Source: Halichoerus grypus
Taxonomy: Eukaryota > Chordata > Mammalia > Carnivora > Phocidae
DNA length: 64,000 bases
Assembly (NCBI RefSeq): GCF_964656455.1
Contig: NC_135718.1
Location: 129,749,966 to 129,813,965 of the forward strand
Reading direction: 5' to 3'
A program made the translations under genes and the position numbers. Below the pieces are notes generated by a model, which had not been told where the DNA came from, did not search any database, and was given only the letters and a program-made list of their open reading frames with translations. Of this stretch, positions 11,040 to 22,290 are shown one piece after another (positions within the stretch are counted from its first letter, which is position 1; the number at the start of each line of letters is the position of its first letter).

Positions 11040-11629
11040 CGCCTCGCAGCAGCGAGCTGCGAGCGCCCTGCTCCCAGTCCCGGCTTGAACTGAACTGTGC
11101 AAGTGGCGGGTCCTGGAACCCCGGCCCAGGAGCGGCGAGCCCAGGTCTGAGCCCGGGGCGCAGCGGCCAGCCGCCGAGGCCCCGGTTCGGGACCGAGCCG
11201 AGGCGCGGAGCGGGAGAGCCGGAGAGCCGGGCGGGCGGGCCGGCGCAGCGTCCGGGCGAGTCAGGGAGCAGGACCGCGGAAGGCAGGGAGACGGCCGCAA
11301 GCAGAGGGCAGAGGGCAGAGTGCAGAGAGCGGCCTGGCTCGGCGGAGGGCGCCGCCCGGCCGGAACCGAGCTCTCCGCCCGGGACGGCGGCCCGCGCTGG
11401 GGCGCGGACCCAGGGTGGCCACGAGTCCGGAGCGACTCCCCGGCCCCCGGCGGGGGGCGTGCCTCTTCCCAGCCCAGCCGCCCCAGCCCTGCGCGCCGGT
11501 CAGCCGCGTCGCCGGGGCATGTGAGCGGGAAGCCCGGGCTGCCAGCCGCGAGGACCCGTTCGGAGGAGGAGCCGGAGCCGGAGCAGGAGCGCCGAGCCCC
11601 GAGCCCCGAGCCCGGCGCCCGGCTGAGTA
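11040..11629 (+). other. SOX13 exon 1 (5' UTR, start approximate)
   Basis: Inferred noncoding first exon. It is GC-rich and ends in GGCTGAGTA followed by a textbook donor GTAAGT at 11630. SOX13 translation starts in the next exon, 32 kb away, so this exon would carry only 5' UTR. The 5' boundary is a guess based on the start of the CpG island. Long open frames here (for example 10898-11524) arise from GC richness and show no recognisable protein. Confidence 0.55.
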
Positions 11630-12438
11630 GTAAGTGCGCCCCCTCGGCTCCCGCAGCACGCCGCTGCGCCCCCTCCCCGGCCCTGCGAAGTTTGACACTC
11701 GCGCCCCCGCGTTTCTGGGCACACGCCGGCTCTCATCTCTGCGACTTTTCATCCTTTGCAAAGTTTTAGGAGAAGGAACGGACCCCCACCTACCCACCCC
11801 CCAACAAGGCCGGCCCGTGGCGGCTCCTCGCGGGCTGACCCAGGTCCTTGTGCAGAGGGGTGGCAGCCCGGTAAGGCCGTGGGGGTGGGGGGCGCTGTGT
11901 GTGTCTGTGTGCGCACCACGCTAGCCGGCCTTGGGGTGCTCCCACCTCCCCCCGCCCCCGCCCTCGCCGACCGGCCGGGGCACGAGGGCTTTCTCATCAG
12001 TCTGTCTAGGCGCCCAGTTCAAGGATTTCCCAAAGGGAAGCTGGGCGACCTGTGCGCGTCCCGCGTGGGGGCTCGGGTGCCGGCGCCCAGACGCAGATCG
12101 ACCCCCTCCCGGGTTGGTGCGGTGCGGGGCGGGGCGGCCACGCAGTCCTTCCCACCCTGCCAGGTTCGCACCCCAGCGGACCCGCCGGGCGCTGCATCCT
12201 GTTTGTTTTCGGCTCCGGCTGCTCCTGTTTCACCCCCTCCCACCTCCCACCTCCCACCCTAGCCTCCTCCTTACCACCCCCCACCTCCCGCCTTTGCAGT
12301 CGGAGGTGAATCTCTGCATCCCGATTTCGCTGCTAAGCAAATCTTGCCTGGGGGTAGGGAGGCGGGGAGGTGGGGAGGGGGCCGGTCGCTCTGTTCCCAG
12401 CGGCTCGCCATTGTTTTCCCACCCCGCGCGTTCCGTAC

Positions 12439-12440
12439 GT

Positions 12441-12475
<35 letters not shown>

Positions 12476-12574
12476 TGCGCGCCGGCTGCTGTGACACGCG
12501 CGCGCGCGCGCACACACACACACATACACACACACGTGTGTGTGTATGTGTGTGTGCGCGCGTCGGCTGCTGCG
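12439..12574. repeat. Alternating purine-pyrimidine (CA/CG/TG) tract, duplicated
   Basis: A (CA)n block at 12442-12472 is followed by CGTGTGCGCG and CGGCTGCTG. A second block, (CG)n-(CA)n-(TG)n-(CG)n, runs from about 12493 to 12563 as about 70 bases of strict alternation and is again followed by CGGCTGCTG. The centre CACACACGTGTGTG is a perfect inverted repeat with arms of about 21 bases. It lies 0.8 kb into intron 1 within the CpG island. Confidence 0.9.
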
Positions 12575-13269
12575 AGTCCCCAGACGCGCAGGGATCGCTC
12601 GCGGGATTTTCCCAGCTGCCCGCCCGGCCTTCCAGGCTGCAGGGGCTCCATTACTTATCTGGGGCTGGGGAAGGCGACAGCCGTGGGGGCTGCCGGAGAG
12701 TCCCGGGCGGGGCCCCGAGCCGGGCCTGGGCGGGAAGTGAATTTTGAACTTCAGCCCTGGACCTTTCCGGGAGGACCCCGAGCGCACGAGCGGCGGCTCC
12801 CGCCCTGGAGGGCCGACGGCAGCTGCGAGGACTCCAGCGGCGCTCTTGGCAGCCGCCTCCGTGACGGGGGCTCGGAGGAAGCCGAGGAGTTTTCCTGGGA
12901 AGTTCGCTGTGACTCTGTGGGAATTTCCGGGCAGGGCGCCTCGGCGCTGGCTCTGGCGAAGGGGTCTGGCCAAAGCCAGAGGAGATGCTGCTGCTTTGGG
13001 CGGAGTTTCGAGATCCGCGTTTCCATCGTGCTCCCTTAGGAAGTAGTGCTCCACAGCACATTTTGGTTCTAATTCCCCTCCTATGGGCAGCGTCAGCTCG
13101 GGCGAGTCCCTTAGCTTTTCCAGATTTTTCCCTTACGCAGAATGGGCAGAATTATGCGCACATCTTTGAAACTGGCATGGAATGATCAGTTAAGGGATAA
13201 TGGTTTGGAAGGCGTGAACTCCAGAAGGATAGGGACCCCCCCCCCCCCGGTGGGACCATTGAAAGCCAC

Positions 13270-13465
13270 GTACGTATAGCTTAGTGGTTAAGAGCCAGGG
13301 CTCCGAAGTTAGATCCTAGATCCTGCCACTGGCGACATGATCTTGAGCAATTCAGCCTTATTGCTCTGTGCCTCAGTTTGCTCATCTGCAGCTCACAGAA
13401 CTGTGCCTGGCACATAGTAAGTGCTGGAGAAATGTTAGCTGTTACTGCCATTATTAACTGACCTT
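13270..13465 (+). repeat. MIR SINE remnant
   Basis: TAGCTTAGTGGTTAAGAGCC, TGCCTCAGTTTGCTCATCTG and TGTGCCTGGCACATAGTAAG are hallmark MIR segments. The middle is shortened. Confidence 0.85.
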
Positions 13466-14364
13466 GAAGAGAGCCCAGAAGGGTACTTTGGGATTGTGCT
13501 CCTTTAATCAGTTATAACAATTGTCCACTTCTGGGAAGGAAGAAACCTCACACTTCTTCCCACCCTTTCCTGATTCTGGCTCCTCAGATTCTCCCTACTC
13601 CTTGTCTAGTTCCATCTTGTGAAGTCTTTCATTAACCGCCCCCCCCATGCTGCCCCCCATTATTTCACAGTTTTTTGAAAGGCACTTTATTCCCTCCTTT
13701 CCCTCATTCTTAAAAATCAATCTTGGCCCACCTGCCAGTCTTCTCTCAGTGGAAATCAGGCCCCAGGAAGGAAGCTGTCTCCACTAGGGTGTCCCCGGAG
13801 TATCCTGGTTTGGGCTGCTGGCTCGGGATTGGATGCGCATTTGTGTCTCTGGGGCTGGGTGAATTTCTGGAGAGAGGAGCCCAGGTGTCTGGGGCCCTTG
13901 TGGGGGAGGGGTGGATGGGGGAGGGGGCGTCAAGTGGGAAGGGCTGAGGCTGTTCCTGGGGGAGCTCTGCTCCCTGGGCAGCATCTGTGTTACCTGCTTC
14001 TGAGGCGCACTCAGGAACCCAGAATAGCCCAGCTGCCTGGGTAGACCGGAAGCAAAGTTTCACCTTCAACTTTCCACTTGCAGTTAAGAGTATTTTCTAG
14101 GAAATCGGGTTTGTCACAAGCTCCTTGTCTGATTCTGGACTCTGCAAATGCACAGCGCCAGTAAGGGGTGAGCTGGGAGACAGGAGGGAAGAGCAGGTGG
14201 ATACTGCCTTGGACAATGGGCTCCCCTTTCCTTTCTCTGATTCTCTAGCCCCCACCCTGGGCATGGGGGAGGGCGGCCAGGAGGTTGGTGCTTGGTGCTT
14301 GGAAATCCTGCTGGGGGGCTGTTTTCAGTGATGAGAACCACCATCGCAGTCCCACTCCCCCCAT

Positions 14365-14880
14365 TCATGCCTTAAACAAAAATATGTTGGAACGCTTATT
14401 ATGTGTCAGGCCCTGTGCTAGGCAATGTGGCTTTAGGGGTGAACAAGACAGGTAGTCTGCCTGCCCTCGAAAGAAGTAACCAAGACAACATTAGACCCCA
14501 TGTGATGTGGCAGAAATACAGCATGGTGATGTGACACAGAATGTGCACATGGAGGCAGGCAGGGGTGGTGGGAGACTGGAGGCCAGTTGAAGCCTCCCCC
14601 CCCCCGGGGGGGGGGAGGATGAGAAGGAGCCCGCTGCACAAAGACGAAGAAAGGATTCCAGGCGGAGGGAATGAAGAATCCCCGAGGCCAGATCGGGTTT
14701 GTGCAGAGCAGTGTGCTGGAGGAAATCAGAGGGGGGAGGACCAGAGCCTGGTCGCACAGGGCCTGCTAGGACTGGTTAGGAGCTTGGATTTTATGGCAAG
14801 TGTGATGGGAAGCCGTTGGAGAGTTTTAAGGAGGGGAGTGACATGATCTGATGGATGATTTTAAAAGATGATTTAGTATA
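14365..14880 (-). repeat. L2 LINE copy, antisense
   Basis: Reverse-complement L2 3' sequence: CTTATTATGTGTCAGGCCCTGTGCTAGG, GAACAAGACAGG, GATTCCAGGCGGAGGGAATG, GATGGGAAGCCGTTGGAGAG and GAGTGACATGATCTGATGG. It contains the C10G10 palindrome described separately. Confidence 0.75.
14593..14618. repeat. C10G10 perfect palindrome
   Basis: CCT, ten C, ten G, AGG: a 26-base perfect inverted repeat made almost entirely of homopolymers. It is able to form a GC hairpin and, on either strand, G-quadruplex-prone runs. Confidence 0.95.
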
Positions 14881-17079
14881 TAAGAAACAGGTAATCAGAG
14901 TCGCCCCAGGGGAGGGAAACGGTGGCTGAGGGATGGGTTGGGATGGAGGAAAGATGGTGTTTTCACTCTGGACCCTTTTGTCCTGCCCGAATGAAGTGCC
15001 TTGTGCATCTCTGAACTATGCCAAAGAAATCAAACCCCAAAAAGTGTAGGTAAAGAAAGAGTAGCTTCTAATTTGGAAAACATATATTAATAAAAAGGGT
15101 AAAACCCTATATGAAGCTCTATGGTATATACTAATTTTGTACAGATAATCGTACGTATGTGCATGCCCACCCTGCACGCATACATGAAGAGAAGACTAAG
15201 GCTGCCTGGAAGTGTTTACAGAGCTAATTCCAGATGCTGGACAACGGGTGATTTTTATTTCCTTCTTCTGTTGATTCTTCAGTCTTCTACAATGGTCATG
15301 AATGACTTTAACAAGTGGGAAAAAATGTGAAAAAGAGAGGTGACTTTGGTGGCTAATAGAGGGTAGTTTGAAGGGGGAGCAAGAACGGAAGAGGCTAGCC
15401 AGGAGGCCCATTGGATTCAGAATGGAGGTAGGGTGGGCCGACGGGAGATTGTTCTGGAAATGGAGCCAGCGGTTGTCACTAACCACTCTTTGCTCTTGTC
15501 TAGAGATGGCATTCTATCCCCGCCTCAGATTTTGTGATCAGCAGTGTTGGGGGTCAGTACTGGTGAAGGGCGATTTCCAATGCTGCCTTGGCTTTGAAAT
15601 CTTGGGTCCAGGACCACATCTTGGGGTCCAGCTTCATCCATACCCCCTCTTTCCTTAGTGGGGAGGGCCCCAGCCTGAACATGTTGCTACTCTGATAATT
15701 AGCAGATTCGGGACAACATGATGTATCCGGTAAGAGCTGGGAGAGATGTTCACCACTTAACAGTTCTGAGCCTCTGTTTTTCCATCTGTGAAATGGGACA
15801 ATAACAGCAACAATATTTAACCTCTTACAGCTCGGGAGGCTCACATCCGATTAAGTCCGAAGTGGTGCCCCATGAATGGTGTGGGTCTGGGTGTGCTGGT
15901 TGCCAGACAAGTGTTAGCTTGAGAGGCCCGCTCCTGCAGAGGATCTATGTTCCTGCCCTTGAGGAGCTGACACTTTTCACGGGTTTACTCCTCTTGGGCT
16001 GCTTTGAGATTGGCCTTATCGGATAGCTCCCAGTAGGTCACCAGGAAGCCTCTGGAAAAAGTGGAACTCAAATGCCGCTGGGCCTGCGTGCCCCTCCCCC
16101 AGCCACAGTCAGAGGTGAAGGGGAGCCTTTGAAAAGGACTGCTGGGAAGGCCCAGCCAGGCCCACAGCAAATCGTGCTTTGAATGGGAATTATTTTTGTG
16201 CTCAGTGTTTGCTTAAGAGGGCTCGCTCCTGTCCAAACTCGCTGCAGTCCTCACCCTTTGCTAGTCTCCTTTCTGGAACCTGGCTATGTTAGCCGGGAAG
16301 GCTGTCACAGTGTCCGTCACCAGGCAGGGACCCAGGACCCATGGAAGATGGCTTTCACCTCTCCTGTCATCTCCCTGTCTCCCTGCTCCCAAGCAGGAGG
16401 GCACACCCTGGATGGGGTCTTTGCTTGGCTCACCTCCATTTTGGTTGCCTCTTCCTTGGGGTCCTCCTTCCAGCTCCTTGGGAAGCTTTGCTTAGGAAGT
16501 CTGTTGCAGGCTGGCTCGGCAGGGCCGACTTCAACCTCTGCTTGCTTCTCTGGTCAGGTGGGACTCTGTTCCTTTACAAAATTCAAATACTCTCTGAGCA
16601 GCAGTGACATGCTGGCTTCCTCCTAAGAACGGGTGGAGCGGGATAGGGTGTCCAGTTGGGCCTGCCAGAGACCCCCGAGGCCATTCCTGCTCAAGCCTCA
16701 TGGTGGTGAAGGCTCCTGGGACTCCCCTAGGAAAAGGTTTTCGTCTGCCCTGCGTGGCCCACAGCATAGAACCTGGCAGTTACCGCCTGCTACTCCAGGA
16801 GCCCCTGCTTTATTTAGGAAGATCCTCTGCTCCTGTGACCTGCCTCATTTGGGAGGAGCCAGGGGCCCTGTGGCCCTGGCCTTGCCCAGCCCTGTCCCCC
16901 CACTGGGTGCTGTCAGGAAGGAGCTGGATGGACCCAGACATGGGACAATGACAGTGGTCAGACCTCCAAGAGGCTGAGAGGTGAGGAGGAAGTGCCGGGG
17001 GTTTCCCCACCTCCTCCCAAGGTCATCGGCAGGCAAATCCAAGGCCTGGGTGTGGCCTAGGATGTGTGCTCTGTGTGTG

Positions 17080-17127
17080 TGCACGCGCGTGTGTGTGTGA
17101 GCATGCACGTGTGTGTGTGTGTGGGGG
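17080..17127. repeat. (GT)n microsatellite ending in a G run
   Basis: Interrupted GT repeat TGTGTGTGCACGCGCGTGTG through GTGTGTGTGTGGGGGGGG in SOX13 intron 1. Confidence 0.85.
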
Positions 17128-18898
17128 GGGGCCTGGCATCTCAGCACCCAGCGCACACAGGGATGAGCTGGGGGAGCAAGCAGCTGGGGCTGAGATGTGT
17201 GTCTGGAGGTTGAGGTGTCCTGGAGTGTGTTTTGAGGGGAGAGGTGTGTTTGGGGTGGTAGAGGAAGAAGTGGGAACAATAGCTCCAGCTTCCCCCTTTT
17301 TTCCTAAATAGCATCCTCTACCCAGGCCCTTTCAGTCACTCTGAGAAGCCTGATGCACGCCATCAAACCTCGATTCAGTTCCCTAGACACACACGTATCA
17401 GACTCGCCCCACCACAGTACCTTAGCATCTAAATGGCCTTGGCCTGAAGCCCCATAAGCATCCCTGGGCATTGTGGCCAGGTTGGGAGTGGGGAGAGGTT
17501 TAGTGTTATCCCCACATTGTCCCCTGTATCTTCTGGGAACATATCCAAGGGAGGGTTTCGGTATTTTGGTTTGAGGAGAGGAGAATGGGAAGGGGCCACA
17601 GACTGGACCGGAATCCTCAGGCTCCCTTCCCCCCCTGGTGGTTTAGGTCTGATCCCTGCCAGGCCTGGAGCTCCCTGGGGGATCCGCCCCAGAGGAGGCC
17701 AGACTGTTCTCCTCCCCTCGGCCTTACCTCCCCCAGTCCCCGCCCCCTGCTTGACTCAGAATGGAATGTGCAGCCTGTGGAACTGGATGGGGTGAGAACT
17801 AGTTCCCAGAGGGCCTTGGTCCAGGCCTTCTCCCTTCCCCCCACAAAGGGAGTGGGGCACCTCGGGGCCAGGTCCTGCTTCTTGGCACTCTAGACCTGCT
17901 CCGCTGCCCGTTCAGGGGGTCCAGGTCCTGCCATTTGAAGGAGCAGCTGGGGGGGGCGGGATTTCCTTGGAAGTCCAAGATGGGGGGGGCATTTAGAGGC
18001 CAGTGGGTAGCAGGCCAGACAGACCCACCCCCACCCTAGACCGACATCCTTTGTTGACTTCTTTTTTTTAAAAATTATGGCTCATATTTCTATTATTTCT
18101 GTGTTTCTGTAGTTCCCCCAAAGTAGTACCACAATGTGCATTACTTTTGTAAGCAGAACGGAAAGGATTTAAAATATATCTAGAACTGATATGCAGAGCA
18201 ACAGAAAAGTCAGTGTTTCTCTGGCAGACAGAGAGGAGTGGGGACCCACGCTAGAATATTCTGCAGAAAGAGGGGTCCCTGGCAGGAGGGGTAGTAGTGG
18301 GAGTATGAGAAGAATCCTGTAAGGCTGGACTGGTGCCCTTTCAGGCTGACAGCGGAGTGGGCCCGTGCGCCCTGGCCCATGCCCTCCTGTTCGCCCTGGC
18401 ACCTGGCAGGAGGCAGCAAAGGAAGTAAATCCTGCCTTGAGCTGCCCTCACCCTGACGCCAAAGAGTTAACTCTTGCCTGGCCACACAGGCTACACAAGG
18501 CAGGCCCTCCGAGGCAGGCCCTGTGCACTCCTCAGAATGGAGGGAGAGGAGTTTTCTGCCGGTGGGGTGTGAAGCTCTTGAAGCCGCCCCCAGCCTATTG
18601 AAGGAGCTGAAGTCATTCCTTTATCCCTGTGAGGCTTTGGTTCCAGGCCTGTCCCTGGAGGGGTGGGTCCGGTGGGAAAGGAAGGGCAAGGAGGGGCGAA
18701 TCAAAGGTTAATGAGGAGGGGCTGGAAGGAGGCCTGGGTGCAGGTAGAGCGGGCTGTCAGAGGCAGGTGGGGTGAGGGGAGTGGAGAATGAATAGGGAGG
18801 TATTGAAAGTAGAGGGAGTGGCCCCTCCAGCCCCTGCCATTCTTCTGGATGGCCCGGCTCCCCTTTCCCTGGCTGGTTGGCAAGGGCCTGCTGTGCTT

Positions 18899-18960
18899 AC
18901 GTGCGTGTATGTGTGTGTACATGCGTGCGTGTGTGTGCGTGCGTGTGTGTGGGCGTGCGC
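18899..18960. repeat. Imperfect (GTGC/GT)n microsatellite
   Basis: Run of ACGTGCGTGTATGTGTGTG-type units with alternating GT and GC steps in SOX13 intron 1. Confidence 0.85.
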
Positions 18961-21792
18961 TTCTGCATGAGCAGCCAGGCGGGCGGTGCTGTGTTCTAGA
19001 GAACTTGGTCAGCCCCTCTGGCCTCTGGGAGACCAGGCAGTGCCTCTGAGAGCCCCAGGGATACTGGGGACATGAGACCAACGTCAAGAAGGAAAGGAGA
19101 GAGTGGACTGGAAGGCCCAGGGGAGCCAGAGGGAGGCCCTCCTCTCTCTCCTCCATGACCTCCAATTCTCCAGAGCCTCAGGTGCCGACAAGATTGGGGT
19201 TTCAGTTCCATTCTACCTGGGGAAGGGCAGGGCTGTGGGTAGTGACCCTCCTTCCCTCCTGTAGCTCTGTCATCGGGAGCATGGATCTGCAGCCATACCC
19301 TCTCACCAGGAGTGGATGATGTTGGGGAGTCTAGCCAGGGTGAGGGGCTGGAGAAAGCCAAGTGTGTAGGGAAAGAGTGGTGGAGTCATGGGGTCCCCTA
19401 GCTGAGGCTGGTGGGGCAGGGAGAGGGAGGCCTCTCCTCTTACTTGTGGTGATGGGCTCAGCCTTCACTCAACAGGTCCCCTAGCCAGGAAACAGGTCAA
19501 AGAACAGAGGAAGGGGATCTGTGTCACCTCGTGCCTGGAGTAGAGTTGGGTAGCAGGAGAACTTTCTCTTTGGTCTGTGAGGAAGTCAAGGGATGAACTT
19601 GATTGCCATCTAAGTTGTGATAAGTATACAAGTCTGGATGAATGGGGCTCTTAGTGTTGTGCAGTGCACAGTCTGCACAGCTGTACATGGTGACCCTGTT
19701 GGAACTGGCTCAGAACACAGGGACCTATGGTTTCTGTAATGTAAGTTCCCTTCTCTCTACCAGCTCTGCCTGGCCTGAGGTCCATTCTCCTCAACATGAC
19801 ATCCCAAATTTGGAAATGATTGGGCTATTTGTTACCCCTTTCTGGGCATCGATTGACTTGGAGTTTGGGGAAACAGAATTGAGGGGAGGGCCTGTCTGTG
19901 AGCATGGGTGTGTGGTTGGCAGTTTAGTGAGGGTCTGTGGAGCTGGACTGCTACCACCCGAGTCCTGTTGGGACAGTTGGCCACGGGCAGGAGTGAGGGA
20001 CCTCCTGATGGATTTAGGAGCTCCGGAAGGGAAAGGGCAGAACAGACTGCCGGGTGTGGGGGATGCATATGGGGAGGAGGCAAGGGAGTTCCTGCCCGGC
20101 CTGACAGCAGCCTCTCCTTGCTGGCCTCTGACCCACAGGGTCTTCCTTGCACCCTTGCCCTCCTCTCTGCCCCTTTCATGCTCAAAACTCACCCATCCCT
20201 GTCCTTCAAGATCCTGTTCTTTGATCTCTGAGATCACTGGCAAAGCGGATCTACCAATCTAAGTTCATGTGCTGGTGGGTCATTCCCGAAGCCTTTTAAC
20301 CAGCCACAGGGCCTTGTTCATCCAGGAGGTGACTGTCAGAGTGGGAGCTTGGGGTGGAGGTCGAGTGGGTGTTCGGGCCTGCGGGGGCCTGCTCCATTCC
20401 AGCGGCCACGCAGCCCCTCAGCGGATCCCCGTCCCTGCTACGCTGGGGCTGAGAACAGCACAGCCCCTGACACGGCAGTGAGGAAGGTGAAGGGAAGTAA
20501 GTCATCAGTTCGACACTGACGGAAGTGGAGGTGGGGAGGTGCAGGGTGTACTGCTTTGGGAGGACTGAGGAGGGCACCGCAACCAGAGTTGGGCAATCAG
20601 GGAGGGCTCCCTGTAAGAGGAGACCTAAAGACCTGGAGGGTGAGGAGGAGATCGCTCCGCAAGACCAAGTCAGAGAGAAGAGACGATTGTAAGGACAGAT
20701 CCCTTCACGTCTCCCTGGGGCCCTCCCTGGGTCTCCAAGGGCATGTCAGATGGTCCTGCCCCTCACCGAGGACCGAGGAAGCCTCAGGACTTTGGAGGCA
20801 GGGGGAGCGGTAGGCGCTTGAAGACAGGGTGGCTAGGGGCTCCTGGCACCCAGAGGCCTTGCCCGGCTCTGAGTCGTGTTTGCCAGCCTGGAGGTGCACG
20901 GACACGCGGGGGGGGGTGCGGGGGCTGCCTGGGGTGTGGTGCTGCAGGGTCATGCGGGACTCGGCACACTGTGCTGTGTGGCCCAAGTGGCCCCGGGGTT
21001 GGAGGCCCAAGCCTCTCCCAGGCAGCTGGGGCCGGGACGGGCGCAGGGTTGCAAGGACCAACTGCAAATTAGCCGGGCTGGTGTCAAATGCCTTTGCTGC
21101 TTCTCCCCTCCTCTCCCGTTCCTCCCTGCCCTCCCGAAAATCAACAACTGTGTCAACAGCAGGGGTTGTGCTTGGCCCGCGGCCCGCGGGGCTGCCAGGC
21201 CCGGGCAGGTGCTAGCAGGGGCTGCTGGAGCCCCACGCTGGGAGCGGGCCGGGCCTGGCTGCCAGGCCTGTAGGATAAACAAGGCCGCACACAGACTGGC
21301 CAGGAGGGAGAACAGGTGTCTCAGGAGCTCTGCAGACACAAAGGGCCTCTTGTCTCCTCCTCTGTAGCCCGGGGAACAGCCCCCCACCCCCCCACTTGGC
21401 TCTCAGGCCCAGCCAGAGACCAGTGGCCAGGTCAGCCAGGGGGTGCTGGCATGGAGGGAAGGGCAGGTGCTGACCCCCAGACACCCGCCCCCCCCCCCAC
21501 AACTTGGTGCTTGTTTTTCTGCTTGAGGCGGAGTAAAACCAGTCCATAGGAGGCTCTAGCCCCGTAGGCAGGAGACCTGCCTCTGAACAGATCCCCTGGC
21601 CAGGAGGCCTCTGTGGGTCTCAGTTTCCCACTGGAAAGACAGCAAGACACCGCACCCCTGCTGGGGCACTCAAGGAAGAAATGGATGGGAAATTGGAAAA
21701 GCACCTGGAGGTGTTTGGAAGAAAGAAGCGCTGAATGTCAGGAGTGATGGAAGGTGGGACCAGAAGTAGGGAGACCTGGACCAAAGAATTTG

Positions 21793-21980
21793 GTGGGTGG
21801 GTGCCTGGGCGGCTCAGTTGGTTGGGCGTCCGACTCTTGATTTCGGCTCAGCACATGATTTCAGGGTTGTAGGATCGAGCCCCACGCCCAGCGAGGAGCC
21901 TGGTTGGGATTCTGTCTCTTCCCTCTGCCCCTCCCTTCCCACTCTGCATGCTCCAGCTCTCTCTCTCTCTTAAAAAAAAG
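21793..21980 (+). mobile_element. Older CAN-SINE
   Basis: Head GGTGCCTGGGCGGCTCAGTTGG with the older body type (GGGCGTCCGACTCTTGATTTCGGCTC) and a (CT)n then poly(A) tail. The flanking AGAATT-like duplication is imperfect. Confidence 0.9.
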
Positions 21981-22159
21981 AATTCCAGGTGGGATTTGGG
22001 GCTGGAGGTGGGTGGGGTGAGACAACACCCTCCTCCCTCCATACCTTTCTAGGAAACAAACTTTACTGAGCACCCACCATGTGGCAGGCACTGCACTGGG
22101 GACGGGGAGGCAAGGAAGAGTAATACAGGACCAGCATGGGCAGGCAGGCCCTGGAGCCA

Positions 22160-22290
22160 GACTGCCTATGTGGTCTAGTGACTTAGCCTGTCTGAGGCTC
22201 AGTTTCCCGATCTGTAACGTGGGGGTGGTAAGAGTCACTGCCTCACGGGGCTGTGTGATTGTCAGGTGTGTGAAGAGCTGCCTGGTGTGC
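22160..22290 (+). repeat. MIR SINE fragment
   Basis: AGACTGCCTATGTGGTCTAGTG and GAGGCTCAGTTTCCCGATCTG are MIR-like. An antisense L2 end (ACTGAGCACCCACCATGTGGCAGGC) lies just upstream at about 22060-22110. Confidence 0.65.

Larger units (their letters stand above)
10980..13060. promoter_or_regulatory. SOX13 CpG island / promoter region
   Basis: CpG frequency rises sharply at about 11030 and stays high to about 13060, with many CGG, GCGC and CCGG motifs and GC boxes such as GGGGCGGGGC near 12124-12136. No TATA box stands out, which fits a CpG-island promoter with dispersed start sites. A roughly 95-base pyrimidine-only-like tract lies just upstream (10936-11030). Placement at the 5' end of SOX13 with a good donor at 11630 supports a promoter role. 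Exact start sites cannot be read from sequence. Confidence 0.8.

Noticed and set aside
10898..11797. Overlapping long open frames in the CpG island (for example 208 aa plus strand, 178 aa minus strand)
   Set aside because: GC-rich DNA has few stop codons. The translations are Arg/Pro/Ala-rich without any recognisable domain and overlap on both strands.
12230..13054. 274-aa open frame on the minus strand
   Set aside because: Runs through the CA/CG microsatellite and the CpG island; the low-complexity translation and lack of homology suggest chance.
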